A DNA stretch of 64,000 nt from Plectrocnemia conspersa (lineage: Eukaryota; Arthropoda; Insecta; Trichoptera; Polycentropodidae), in the NCBI GenBank assembly GCA_009617715.1, contig VTFK01000024.1, forward strand, positions 434,001 to 498,000. Reading direction: 5' to 3'. The notes below the pieces were generated by a model that saw only the letters and a program-made list of their open reading frames with translations, was not told the origin of the DNA and made no database searches. Below are positions 47,489 to 60,675 of this stretch, piece after piece (within the stretch, counting starts at the first letter, position 1; each line of letters starts with the position of its first letter). The translations under genes were made by a program, and so were the position numbers.

Positions 47489-47540
47489 TGTAACCCATCC
47501 AAGTATCGACCACGCCTAATGCTGCTTAGCTTTGGTCGCT
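47489..47540 (-). pseudogene. 5S rRNA-derived fragment
   Basis: On the minus strand it reads ACCAAAGCTAAGCAGCATTA then GGCGTGGTCGATACTTGGAT and GGGTTAC. This lines up with the internal control region of arthropod 5S rRNA, which contains 'AAGTTAAGCAGCGTCGGGC' and a 'GGTTAGTACTTAGATGGGTGACC' block. The two ends of 5S are missing, so this is not a functional gene. It may be an isolated pseudogene or the head of a 5S-derived SINE. Confidence 0.75.
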
Positions 47541-48069
47541 CGCTACACTAACGAAACTCTAATGCGCAGTTTATATAATTGAATACACACTAAAAATAAA
47601 ATATTGCTTAATCTATGTTGTCATCTAATGTTCATTTATTATTATGTAATGCATAAGCAATTAGTTTTATGAAACAAAGTATTTATAAATGCTAAATCTC
47701 TTAAAATATTTCCCCATAAAATAGCACCCATTTTATTATCACAAAAATGTCTTTCATTCTCTTAAATTATTATATTAAACATAAAAATATATTAAAAAAT
47801 AAATAATCTTTATTTAAATTTGTTATGATTTTATTTTGTTACAATATAATAATTTGTTCGTCTCTTAATTACATGTATTCTATTATTATTAAAAACATTG
47901 TGTAAAATATGCAAATAATTTATATAACAAACAAGAAATTACCTTTATTTTCATCATGACTATATTTAAACAGAATCCTTACAATCTTTCCACTCCGTCA
48001 CTTCAGAGTTAATCCCATAATTGGGTTAGAAGACAAGACGAATTTTATTCACAATCACTGTTTTGTACC
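47541..48069. other. AT-rich 5' flank of the CUB gene
   Basis: No coding signal. It should contain the promoter and 5' UTR of the next gene, but no element could be pinned down. Confidence 0.3.
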
Positions 48070-51000
48070 ATGCAGAACATGCATGTCACATGTTATCTTT
48101 ATAAAGTTATTATTTTACTTACCATAACAGTTACATTAATCGATTCTTTTGTGCAGAAGGAAACATGTGATTTATCTTACACGCGCTCCATATATTTGCA
48201 ATTGGGCGAAAGAGGAAATGTGCTTTTTGATAATAATGTAAGTAAAACTATAAAAATATAATGTTAATCAGTTTTTCATTTAAATAAATAATAATTTATC
48301 TAGATTTTGCATAGAACCAGTGTATTCTCTTCATGCATTGAACTGGTTACGTGTCCGTTTTGCTTTATAAAATTAAGGTTCGAGAATACTACATTGTCAA
48401 ATAATTGTAAAACTGAAAATAGTAAGTGAAATACATATAAATATTTAATTTATTATATTTTTACTTTTTTAATATTACATTAATAGACGCAACCAATCTA
48501 AAACAATGTCATTGTGGAAATATAACGATTTGGGAGACGACCAATCATGAAAAACCTACAGTTTTATGCTTACCCCTCGATAGTATGATATATAAGAGCT
48601 TTTCAAGATCTTTGACGATTTTTTACAATGTACCTTTCAATACTAGTAAAAAGTTTCGCATGGAATATATATCTTTGAGTATGTCTTTAAATATTACAAA
48701 TTACAATTTTATTATTCAGTTACTGTAAAATACAATCTTGCAGAAAATCAAAATATTATTAATGGTTACGTCGGAGATTCGGGTATAATAACTTCTTTAA
48801 ACTTTCCATCGTTGTATCCTAGAGATTACGGCACCGAGCATGTTTTATATTGTAAAGATAAAGACTGCATCATCGCTCTATTATTCACAGATTTTCTGAT
48901 ATCGCCGTTATCGTTGATGGAGGTGAATTACCTTTTTATTTATCATACATAAATCTACTGCTTAAGCTTGATCATATAAATGCATAATTCTTAAACTGAA
49001 AATCTGTAGTAATTAATTGCTAGATGTGTTTGGCAGCAGACACAATTATTTTTTATTAAATATAAGTCTACTAACGGAAATCATTTCTTCATATTAACCA
49101 CAATATTTATGTATAGATTTTTGACTCAGATGGACAACTCATTAAATTGGTATCAGGTTCTAAAACTAGACCGCCAATTATTTTTTCTACTGGTTCATCA
49201 ATAGTTGCAAGGTTTTTTGGAAACGGTGGATCATCTTTGGGATATAAAGCTGTGTATGAGTTTAAAAATTCATCGACACAAAATCTGTTAAACACTGGTG
49301 ATTATATATTCATAATGTAATAAATAATTATATTGTAATAATAAATAATATTCAATTCTAGATTGTGGAGGTGATATTTCTGATCTTGGTGGATATATTT
49401 CTATGAATACAATATCAGGGATATACGACTGCTATTGGATAATAAAACCAGCTGGATCGGTTGCATTTTTAAAGACACATTTATATATGAAAGTTATCAA
49501 CTTCACTGCAAATGGTGAGAATAATATATTTATAGTCTATTAAAATCAACTCTATTATCCCATATTTTTATTGAACAGGCGAAATAGCAGTTCATAAAGG
49601 TATCACATCAGAATCAAGCATAATTGATTATCTATCAAATAATGACACAAATTACACTGAATACATATCGCCAATATCGAAAGGATTTTATATATATTTA
49701 AGAGGCAATTTTGATCTGTCCTCTAAATTATTGATTGCTTATTCAGCATTTTCTTATACAAGTACGTAATATATTTGGTAATCCAATATATATTTATATA
49801 ATTAAATTATGTTTCATATTGTAGATTGCTTACAAGGCTTGGACTATCGCTGTACAAATAATAGATGTATAATTCAACCACTTCTATGCAATAACATTGA
49901 TAATTGTGGAGACGATAGTGACGAGATTTACGGTTGTTTGTCCGGTATGTATTTATCAATATACTTTATATTTAATAATAAACTAACGCCTTATTTAAAT
50001 CGGTATAGATATATTTAATGGAATCAATCGGTTTTGGTGGCCGTCGAGGAATAACGATGTTGAAAATTTTGGTGAAACCAAATTCTTCGGAGGCTTGTGG
50101 ATGTGTGTTATGTTTTTGGCCTGCACGGCTTTTATTTTAGTAGTAGCTATTTGCAGGAGAACCATTAAAGCTCGGCCACTGAATCATATTGATAGTGTTA
50201 CAACGAATGATCAGATTCAGACGATTACTCAATTATTAGGTATAAAAATAGATGTAGAGTATCTTTTAAAGTGTGCGGTGTTAAAAGCTGTATTTTGAAT
50301 AGCAGTAGAAGAGCTGATTGAGCAGGACGATCCCCCGATTTACGAGCCACCTCCGGATTACAATCAAGCTATGAAACCGATTCAGCAAAAACGCAGGAAA
50401 ACATCCATAAGGTAATTTATAAAGTCAACTTGAACAACAAAACATGTTCTAACATAGGAGAATTTTGAAAAACAAGTAAAAGGAATAAGTAATTTGAAAA
50501 GTGTTATCTGAATTGATAAAGAGATATATTCAGCTAAATATTACATAGTATATACTCAGTTTAGCTCCAAAATAATGACTGGAAATACTTATTTTTTTTA
50601 TATTAAATAAAGAAATTGCTAATTAGTTTTTGTGACACTCAGTTTCCAATCATTTCATACACTCATTTCTGAGTCGAAGCGTTGAGCCTACTATGTTATA
50701 ACGTCACCCAAAATCGCTAAGATACTTATACAAAATTCTGATATTAACTCTGGAAATATTAATTATTTCGTTATAAATAATTTGGTACAGAAATATTATG
50801 AACAAATTTTTTTGATAGCAAGCTGTTCACGTTGTAGTCATTAAGGACAATGGAAGTCTTGAGCAATTGTAGTACAATATGGAATGTGTTTATTATAAAA
50901 TTCTTCTCCTGAAAATCTAATATTGTGTTGTAAATTTTCTTCTAATGCTTGGAATCTAAGCTAATGATAAACATATATGGCTCTCACTTGCCACGGGCTG

Positions 51001-51640
51001 GAATGGAGTGTAGCATTATTGTTGATTTGATTACCATTGAAATATTACAGAGTGAAGAATAAAAATCGCCATGGAGATGAAGGGACATCACAATTATCAC
51101 CTAAGGTGAAAATTATTATTTTAAATTAGGTTAACAAGAATTTTTTATCATTAATATTAATTATTTTTAGCTACAAGTTATAGCAGAACCCTTGACGGGA
51201 TTAAAACGTAATGACAACTTACTTAACGAAAATATAATTACTGGTAGAAGTACTTCTGATGGATCATTACCGATGTCGCTAGATATGGGTTACGATGAAC
51301 AAGAAACAGGGATATCATTATCGCTCTCAATTGCAACAAATAATGGTAAGTCATTAATGTTTAAACTAATATTTACATTAAGAATGTATAAAAAGATCTA
51401 TTTTTAGAGTACGAATCGCAAAGAATTTTCCCATGGATGATTAAAACTGAAAGCAAATCCAACACTGACAATGCAACACCATCAAGATTAAGTGCAATTT
51501 CATTTGACACTCTTCGTTCGAGTCAAGAAGGTGCTATAGATACAATAACACAATCTATTGTAAGATGTCATTCCCACGATAATATATCGAATGTTTATAA
51601 TAATTTTAATTCTAATAGCAATTTCATGCCAAATCAATAA
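48070..51640 (+). CDS. CUB/LDLa single-pass membrane protein, 13 exons, 698 aa
   Basis: Exons: 48070-48237, 48304-48421, 48487-48678, 48744-48922, 49117-49297, 49362-49514, 49579-49761, 49825-49944, 50009-50239, 50303-50411, 51051-51105, 51171-51345, 51408-51640; GT-AG throughout, 2097 nt in frame. An N-terminal signal peptide (LYKVIILLTITVTLIDSF) leads into a Cys-containing N-terminal module. CUB-like domains follow in exons 4-5 (GIITSLNFPSLYPRDYG) and 6-7 (CGGDISDLGGYIS), then one LDL-receptor class A repeat (CNNIDNCGDDSDEIYGC). After that come one transmembrane helix (GGLWMCVMFLACTAFILVV) and a 210-residue tail with PPIY and PPDY motifs, likely WW-domain (Nedd4-type ligase) docking sites. 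CUB-CUB-LDLa-TM is the order of NETO proteins, but similarity is weak and orthology is not claimed. Confidence 0.87.
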
Positions 51641-51718
51641 AATGCTTTTTTTAAACATTGTTTTTATTATATTTGTCAGTAACAATAACAATGAATTAAA
51701 TACAACCATTCTTTATAT

Positions 51719-52000
51719 TTATGATTTTGCTATTTGAGCTTTATTGTGAGCTACGACGGCTAGTTGTGCTTTCGAGAGTGTAGTCTTTCTCTCATAAACC
51801 ATCGAACGGATCTCTTCTTCCATTTTTTTGTTGACGTTTTTAGATACAGCCTTTTTCAGTTTGAACGTTTCTTCGTTGTTCTTCTTCTTGTTTTGAATGG
51901 GGGCATTAATTCTCTTGGTAATCGCCGAGCCTTTGGTTTTGTTTTTGTTCTTTACGTTCGCCGGCAGTTTACTCTTTACTTTCATTTTGCCTTGCGGCAT
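51719..52000 (-). CDS. Leydig cell tumour 10 kDa protein homologue (UPF0390)
   Basis: A 93-residue basic protein beginning MPQGKMKVKSKLPANVK and containing KGSAITKRINAPIQNKKKN and KKAVSKNVNKKMEEEIR. This is the full pattern of the C19orf53/UPF0390 family: lysine-rich, probably nucleolar, function poorly known. The frame is open upstream, but ATG 52000 gives the conserved start. A CTACAG acceptor at 52008 and a donor at 52203 point to a 5' UTR exon upstream. Its 3' end faces the CUB gene, only 78 bp away. Confidence 0.88.
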   Translation of the reverse strand: MPQGKMKVKSKLPANVKNKNKTKGSAITKRINAPIQNKKKNNEETFKLKKAVSKNVNKKMEEEIRSMVYERKTTLSKAQLAVVAHNKAQIAKS

Positions 52001-52009
52001 TTTGACTCT

Positions 52010-52204
52010 GTAGTGATAGATGGTTTTTAATGTATTATTTATTATTTGCAATAAAATATATAAATTAAAATACTGTTTCATTACAATCCATCGTATTATT
52101 AAAATCGACATAATATCAGATTTTTTTATTATCAAAAAAAGTGATACTTCGATGTTATTAAAGACTGTTATAAACATATACGCAGTTAAAATGTAAGTCC
52201 TACC
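52010..52204 (-). other. 5' UTR intron of the UPF0390 gene
   Basis: Minus-strand donor GTAGGA after 52204 and acceptor ACTACAG ending at 52008 frame an intron just before the start codon. The non-coding first exon lies upstream of 52204. Confidence 0.5.
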
Positions 52205-52504
52205 TTTGGAGACTCGACAGACGTCAAAACAAAACAAGCGTGGTAATTAAAGTGTTGCTAGTTAAAGAAAATATGAGAATTAGTGTATACATTAAAATAT
52301 TTTTAGATAAAACCTTTATGCTTTTGAATTTTCAAATAATTATATATATAAGTACAAAAATAAAATACATTTGTACTACAATTTTTAATAATTAATTACC
52401 ATAGTATATATTAATTTATTAGCCTAAAAATAGGAAATTGTATTTTTTAATTTTAATGTGATTTGATTGAATACTATTTATCTATTTATTTATTTAGGCA
52501 TTTA

Positions 52505-52700
52505 TCAATCTATTTTAGGCACTATGGTAACACTGACACTGACACATTCTTTTGGCTGGATCTCGACGGAAAAACAACGGTCGGTGGTGCATCGTCCATC
52601 GTTCGCAAAAACTGATAATGTAATATAATAGGTAAACTTTAAATTAAAATACTACTCGTAGGCTCAATTGCCACTCGTCACTATCCGTTCGCCAAAGAGC
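52505..52700 (-). repeat. Family A repeat, reverse orientation
   Basis: Inverted, it contains 'ggcgaacggatagtgacgag', 'tggcaattgagcc' and the downstream 'gtcgagatccagcc' and 'gtgttaccatagtgcc' words of the family. Confidence 0.55.
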
Positions 52701-52794
52701 ATAATCAAATAACACTACAAAATGCATGTTTTAATTAAATAAAAAAGTACTTCAAAATCACTATGTTAAATAATTATTAAGCAAGTTTTAGGGA

Positions 52795-53010
52795 CCGTGA
52801 TGATGGCGGGTGGCAATGAGACACAGATTGAGCCGCTGCAGTAATATATTTATTGAAGGTTAATGGTGTTTACATTACAAGGGGCGCGCGCGCGACGCCA
52901 CGCGTCCAAACCAAAGCGGGCTTGCTGGTAGAGAGAGAGAAAACCGTCACGCCGATGCTACTCCAACGTCGACCAGTTTTGGCCATAACAAATCTAAATT
53001 CGGCTCCCAT
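52795..53010 (+). repeat. Family A repeat, forward, well preserved
   Basis: It runs from 'gatgatggcgggtggcaatg', 'agacacagattgagccgctg' and 'cagtaatatatttattgaag' through a GC-rich middle ('ggggcgcgcgcgcgacgcca') to 'accgtcacgccgatgctact' and 'ccagttttggccataacaaa'. It matches the 43.64 kb copy. Confidence 0.65.
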
Positions 53011-54091
53011 AAAGTTTTAAATTGTTATCTTTATAAATTATTGCATGACTGTAAGCATTTAAAATAGTAATAATGTGTGTGTGTATGTGTTTAATATCAA
53101 CTAACAGCCAAACATTACATTTTTTTTATTGTGATGTATTATGCTTTAATATGCAATATACCGACAAGATTCTATGTTTTTTTAGCTTAACATTTAGCTA
53201 GACTTATTGTTTTATCCTTTTTTGTCTATGACTGATAATATACTTATTATATAAATTTCTATTTGATAAGAAGTTAACGCGCTTGGTGCTGGCAGTAAAT
53301 CTGACATGAATGACCAAATGTTTTACTTCTCTCTTTCAGGAAAGTGGTATTCTTTATGACCATATTGAAAATGTCGTCTTAACTGTGGTACGAAGAACCA
53401 GTGAAAGTCAACTTTTACATTCAAATTCGTTTATTGCCACATTTACCACCCGATAGTTTTAAAAAAAAGGACAATTTAAATGAGTAATATATAAAATAGT
53501 TGTTTACTTAAACGAATTAATTGAGCAATACTTATGTCCAACTTTTCAAAAATCATGTACAAAGATCAACTATCGACATAAACATTTAAACAAAAATAAT
53601 GAATGTACTTATTCTACACATAAAATATGAATAAAGAAAAAAAATACAAAGTTATTATAAGCTTGTTAGCTGTGGAAAGGGGGAGAAGAGGCAGATGGAT
53701 CAAGATCGACAATTCTTATTGTGTAATATAATAAATATTGATATTAATCTAAAGCATATTACACATCTTCTATAGTCTGATTTTAGGTTTTAGTAAATCT
53801 ATTTTTAAGTTTTCTTATAAAATTGCTGAAAGCCGCATTTAATTTATTTCGAAGTGGTGACTTTGTATGTTTCCATGTAATAATTTATTAATAAAAAAAT
53901 AATATATTTTAAACTTGAAGCAAACACTTAATTATATTAAATAATTAAAAATACTCTTATAAAATTTTAATATATTTTATATGATTTTATTATTACTAAT
54001 TATGTATGAATTTAATTAAAAATTAATAATTTTGAAATAATTTTAAATAAAATATTTAGTGTTGCCAGTAGAGCGGCGCTCGCAAACCCCG
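53011..54091. other. AT-rich intergenic DNA upstream of RpL37A
   Basis: No coding exon or known repeat recognised; a (GT)n-like run lies at 53073-53090. Confidence 0.35.
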
Positions 54092-54104
54092 TCTCTTTCT
54101 TTCC
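54092..54104 (+). promoter_or_regulatory. Pyrimidine tract (TOP-like) at RpL37A start
   Basis: TCTCTTTCTTTCC lies 30-45 bp before the start codon. Ribosomal protein mRNAs start within such 5' terminal oligopyrimidine tracts, which place them under growth-linked translational control. The exact start base is inferred. Confidence 0.5.
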
Positions 54105-54134
54105 GGCTGTCACCTTAGTTGCAGTACCTCAAAA

Positions 54135-54863
<729 letters not shown>

Positions 54864-55472
54864 ACGCTACCACAAACACCTTAAGCTCTAAGTTTAAATA
54901 AATTAATAAAAAAATATACGATTTTTATTTATAAACCATTCAAAGTAATGATATTCCATTTATTATTAAGTTACTCTAACATTGATACTTTGGTAATTTA
55001 AATCTGAGTGATGGGTAAAAGAATTTGAAAATCATTATCACTACTGACTACTTTCGATAAAATTGTTTCTAATTGCTGGTGTAGCTTTAAACTCCAGGAT
55101 AATTTATTATATCTCCATTATACTAATTGTAATTGCATTGCCCTGTAAAATAAGAAAATGGTCAAGATGATATTCACTGTTTTTATTAATTTACAACAAT
55201 AATATAATAGCAATTACCATGAACTTTCAGCAAATTGAAAACGCCTTATATAAAATTAAAACAGGTGATTTACACTTGATGATTTCGAGAAAAAGTATAA
55301 AGCCCAAATTTGACGAATAAATGACAAAATAAATCTCTGGAATATGATTTGTCTCATTTTTCACCATTTTTTTAAGTCTTTCATCTTGCTTTTTACTTCA
55401 ATAATCAATATTTTTTCGTGTTTAACTCTCAGATGAAAAAATCATTTTATTAGGCTGGAGTATAGTTTTACA
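54864..55472. other. 3' flank of RpL37A, non-coding
   Basis: An AATAAA at about 54897 is a likely poly(A) signal. The rest is AT-rich with no gene. Confidence 0.4.
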
Positions 55473-56210
55473 CAGGGTCGTCATTTAGGGGAGGGGGTGG
55501 CAGGTGCGACATTTGGCTAGAAAAAAGCATGTCTTAATGAAATACTATGAATGTAGTCCAAAATTGATCCTAAAAATATTTTACAAATATGTAATTATAT
55601 TGGGATATATTTCTACTAGTGAATATATAATATATCTGGCAGGTGCTAGTGAAATTATATGATTTCAGTGAAATTATTATGCTGCTTTAAAATGTCTATA
55701 AAACTCATTTGACAGTTGCAAAACGTCCATTTGCTTTCAAACTTCAAATCCAATTTGAATTAATGAAAGTTCTAAAACTAATTATAGTTTTAGAACTTTC
55801 ATTAGATCAATTCCAAAATACAAAGTAAGCCAACTCGTCTCTCAGGGAAGAATAAGCCGAAGAAATACAGACACGTTACATATTGCTTCTTAGTTTGTCT
55901 AGATTTAGATATAGTACGTTTTAAAAATATCATAACTCTCCTTACCGATATTACTATGGACTTCTGATATAAGAGTGTTAGTCAAAGTATATTCAAACAG
56001 AATTTTGGTCAATAGGAGTGCGTAAAATAATTATCACTTCTCAGAAGTCAAAAATTTACGTCAAAAGCAATAAAATCGTGTCGGCGCTGTCGTAATGGGA
56101 ACGGTCGGTAATGAGCGTAAGTGGAAATCGAATAAAGCTCATCTAACCCGGATTTTGACCAAAAGGAGAGCACAAAAAACAATTATCCTTTCTCAGCACA
56201 AAATAACTCT
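55473..56210 (-). mobile_element. Family C element, copy 4, reverse
   Basis: It begins CAGGGTCGTCATTTAGGGG, the inverse of the right end of copy 3, and runs backward through the shared blocks: 'gctagtgaaattatatgatt', 'acagttgcaaaacgtccatt', 'tatattcaaacagaattttg' and the palindrome arm at about 56005-56090. A second arm start appears at 56155. The far terminal repeat was not found, so it is truncated or rearranged. A perfect hairpin with 19-bp arms lies at 55762-55803. Confidence 0.65.
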
Positions 56211-56594
56211 CAAGTTTGTAGGTCTGATATGTTGCTGAATAACTTAGATACATAGTGTGCAATAGAACATGTTTGTAAAGGCAATGAACACATAAAAGTA
56301 ATTAAGACAACGATACTGAATTACCCATTTAAATGCAAATCGATTTAAAATTCGCCATGATTGATGAATGTTTCTTTCATTCAAAACACATATACATATG
56401 TGCTGGCAGTATAAAATATAAATTAATTCTGCTAAGAGAATTCTTTTCCTTATTCTAATTAAATTTTTATTCACTAACATAATTGGTTCCAACACCAAGG
56501 GAAACCTTTTTATGATCTTCTGTTCAGTACATATAATATAAATTATAGAGTATTTCATAGCTTTTTTACGGACCACAATATATATTGTTTAAAA

Positions 56595-56934
56595 CAGTGC
56601 TTACCAAATTGGGGGTTGTGGCCCCCTGGGGGGAATTTTCGTAGGATTTCTCGCGTGGGCTGCGAAAATATTCATTAGAAAGTACGAATATTTTTCCACA
56701 TTACATATTTAGGGAATGTATATATTTAAGTCTGTTAAATAATAACACATTATATAAAACATATTTATATACACAGAGAAGATGATGTAAGCACATGCGC
56801 AGGAATATTGCATATTATAATTTTAATAATTACTGCAAAATAAACCCTTTAACTAGAAAAAAAATTTTTAGAAGCCGGGAATTAATTCTTTTAGATTTAG
56901 GGGGTCGTGACATGAAAGTAATTAGGAAGCGCTG
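56595..56934. mobile_element. hAT-type MITE with target-site duplication
   Basis: It is 340 bp, starting CAGTGCTTACCAA and ending TTAGGAAGCGCTG (inverse CAGCGCTTCCTAA). The flanking octamers gtttaaaa (56587-56594) and gtttatag (56935-56942) agree at 6 of 8 positions, as expected for an ageing hAT insertion. The G/C-rich 'ggggttgtggccccctgggg' near the left end and 'agggggtcgtgaca' near the right are typical of this MITE group. No transposase. Confidence 0.8.
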
Positions 56935-56942
56935 GTTTATAG

Positions 56943-59900
56943 GATAGGGTAGAAGAAAATAATTATCAAGGTAATAAAATAACAGTATCAAATCAGTCGT
57001 AACAATTTATTTTGTCTAATCTTCATATTGTGACTACAACAAAACAATAATGTTAACGTTGCTAATAAACATCATATTAAAAATGGAATGAAAATTCATA
57101 AAACGCAATAGATGACACAAAAATTTATTGTCAAATTTTCGTCAGGATATAATTTCAAAATAAAAAAAAATGTTATAGTAATTTGTACGTGTTACTTTTA
57201 AGAAGCGAAATTATTGATTTAAGTTTGAGGCACGTGTATAGAGGTAAATGCTTATTACGCCATTTGCACTTTCGTTAACATCGTCAAAATAGATATAATT
57301 TGAGACGATACATTTAAAAATATAAGTAGTGTAGAAGAAAATGCTAGAAAAAGAAGCAATTGTTTATGTCTTATTCTACGATTTTTATACATTGTAGATA
57401 AAAAAATAGATTTGATTTAGATGTATAATATACACAAGAGTCGCTCATCAGCTTTTCGTGAGTTAAATAATGAATCTTGTGATTAGCGCGAAAGAGATTG
57501 GCTGAGAGCGAATTCGTAGAATACACAGCTTATAAAATTTATACAATATATAAAAAATTAACGACTCCACGCCGTCAGATAAGTACAATAAATGCTTTTG
57601 TTAAATATAGACATCATCGTTTTAATGCCTACAATATATTGGAATCGATCTCAAAAGTCAGAGTTGAAAATAAAATTTTATAATATATACACAACAAATT
57701 TGAATCGACCTCTGAAACTTTCGAGTCGTCTTTGTATCGTCAAAGTATTGTTTCAGTCTTAAGATTTTAAATTTACGATCGAAGAAATCAGAGTAGTCTG
57801 ATATTTAAAAAACGTTTACAACACAAGTCGGGTATCACATGATCAACAATTTGATATCATCATAAATATATAAATTTAATCTATTGCACCCGATTTAATG
57901 ATATGTATTATATAAAAAAGTACACTGTTCCATTCTTAAGAGCTAATACTTAATAACATACATGTATATTTTGATGATCCTGAAATGACTTTAATACTTA
58001 ATTTTGATCAATTTATTTAGATTTGCCTAAAAGAATCCCTAATTTTGTTCAATATTGTCTAGAAGAATATAACGCACAATATTATGTACAAGATGGCAGT
58101 CAATTTAGAATATAAATAATAATAAAAAAAATTAAAAGGCACAAAATCAATACATAAAAATTGACAAGAAATAATATTATCTAAAAAAAAATTATTAACC
58201 AACAATCTTAAACTACAAGTTAAAAGTATTTTACCGACGGGGTTTACCCTGACAAGAAACGCTTCATTGAAAATTTACAATAAATTACAATTTTTTTTAT
58301 TAAATTTAAATTATGATAATTAAAACTAAAACTTATCATGTATATTTTTTATACTTAGTATTAGCGATATGCAATTCTATATAGTTTATATATGTATTTT
58401 AGGAATTATAATACCCATCCAGTTTATTTAAAATAAAAAAAATGTTAATAAAATAAATCTGAGATATATAAATAAATAATCTTGTATTAAAAAATATTAT
58501 TATCTATTAAAATGTCAAACTATAATTTCTATTAATGATAAAATCCTGCAATGAAAGATAGTAATATATTATGTAATATCAAAAGTAGTATGTTCGTTCG
58601 GAATGTGGCATTTTTAATAACCTACAATTTGATTTTTACAATATATTTATAATAAAATTATATCTTTCATAAATCATACAGGCATATATGCAAGCATTGC
58701 ATTTCGTTTAACAATTTATCAGAAGCTATGTAAACCTATACTATTTTTATAATAATTAAATTATGTATATATAAATCTTCAATTGCACCATTCTCTTAAA
58801 TACGTAATGAATTTAAAACACGATATCCTTTTTGTTTTCTCTCTCTCGCAGTAATGTACACGTCAATGATATAAATAAGTGATCTTCTAGTTTTTCTCAT
58901 CATATACCCTCTTCGGAAGACTAATATTTGAATCACACGATATCTGAAAAATAAACAGAAAATTATTACAATGGTTATCAGAAAAATGAAGCTCATGAGA
59001 ACATAGTTTATATAAAAATGCTGGAAATTTAAAATTTGAATCAAAGTATTTTATAGTATGGCTTTTAAAATTTGTACTTTCGATAAAAGACAAAAGAACT
59101 TAAAAAAAAAAATATGAAAATTTATATCAAATCACAAAAGAGTATAAATAATTAAACTATATCTAAGAACAATTAATGAAACACAACGAATTATAAAATA
59201 AGCACAGTAACTGTTTGAGTGTCATTTAAATTAAGTTATATTATTTTTCTTGCATTTTAAAATTATCTGTGCGGTTTTATAGCAAAATACACATTATTAT
59301 AAATTTCTTAGTATTACACATGTGACATCTAGTCTATTTTTTCCAACAGTCCGTCGACAATAACAAATGCACATATACAATTATAAAACACGTAAAAACC
59401 AATACTAAAGGCAAGGATTATAAATAAATCATATTTTAAATACTAAATATAAATACAACTTATTGAAAAAAAGCAAATAAAACGATTTGAGGAATCAATT
59501 CTAGTTTACATTAATAAAAATGACTGAATATTATCTATCATATTATCTAATTCTCACATATACATTTCAACATTATCCTTAACATGCTCAACACATTTTT
59601 TCCATATTTCTGGCGTTATTGTCCCAAAAGCCCCATAAAATAATTCATACATTTCTGAAAATTTCTTAAATGAAATTTGAAAAAAATCTTATAATGAAAC
59701 AATTTGTATACTTGAGCAACAATTTTATGCGCCTTTATTTTTTTTTCGAAATGTGGGACAATGATATGCTTCTTATCAACAAAAAAATATTTTTACATCT
59801 TTGAAAAACATTTGTGAACAAAATGTTTATTAGCCGAATCTACTATGACCGAAATTCGCAGAATTCGTTCGATAAACGAAACAAAATGTTGGAAAGGTCC

Positions 59901-60675
59901 ACTTTATTATCGTTTAACGATACTAAAAAAATATATACTGAAACCTTTGTAATACAAAAAACGAAAATAGATAATTTATTGAATATCCAGTTAAATTTTC
60001 AGATAAAAATATTAACTTTTTGTGTTATAGCAATATTAGTTTATGCTTTTTCGCAAATTAATAACAATACTTTTGGCGTTTGCTAATTTCTCCCTGCAAA
60101 AGTTCAAGGCCTATAAGTGTTTATAAAAAATAAAATATGTTTAAAAGTTTGTCAAAGCTTTGAAATAAAGACGAAAAAGAGCAACAAATTTCACACTGAT
60201 TTCAGTTGAAATTAGTGTAAAATATGCAAGTTGTACATATAAAACTAGTTACCTTATCGTACATTGTTATTGAGTTATAAAAAAAATATTTTTCATTAAA
60301 TTATTATCTTTATTTTATTATTGCAATTTTCATAAATGTTTAAGAATGAAACTAACTTAACTGTTTTAATTTGATGAAAGCATATAAAGCAATTAAGATT
60401 ATAACAAGCGATATTACAGAAAGACTGTTATGTTCGTCTGGATTTGATACAATTTTTATTAAGATGTATCAGATTGAAGAGCAAAAAACAATAGATTTTC
60501 TTCATCATTTGCTCTATAATTCTAGTCTATTAACTTCCAAGAATCAGTGAATAAAAACACGTGATTGATTTTTTTGAAGGGTAAGCATCGACACATGTAG
60601 TGACACAGGGACAATATTAGTTTATAGAAAAAATAATACTAACAGATAACTGTTCGGTGATCGAATCGGATGTGA
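56943..60675. other. AT-rich intergenic DNA and 3' flank of the GalNAc-transferase
   Basis: No exon is recognised on either strand in this 3.7 kb. Short open frames such as 59814-60086 have no family similarity and lack splice context. The part closest to 60675 should include the 3' UTR of the minus-strand gene. Confidence 0.4.

Noticed and set aside
51719..52237. A 172-residue reading of the UPF0390 frame with a long N-terminal extension
   Set aside because: The extension crosses a 5' UTR intron (acceptor at 52008, donor at 52203) and has no family similarity; the conserved protein starts at 52000.
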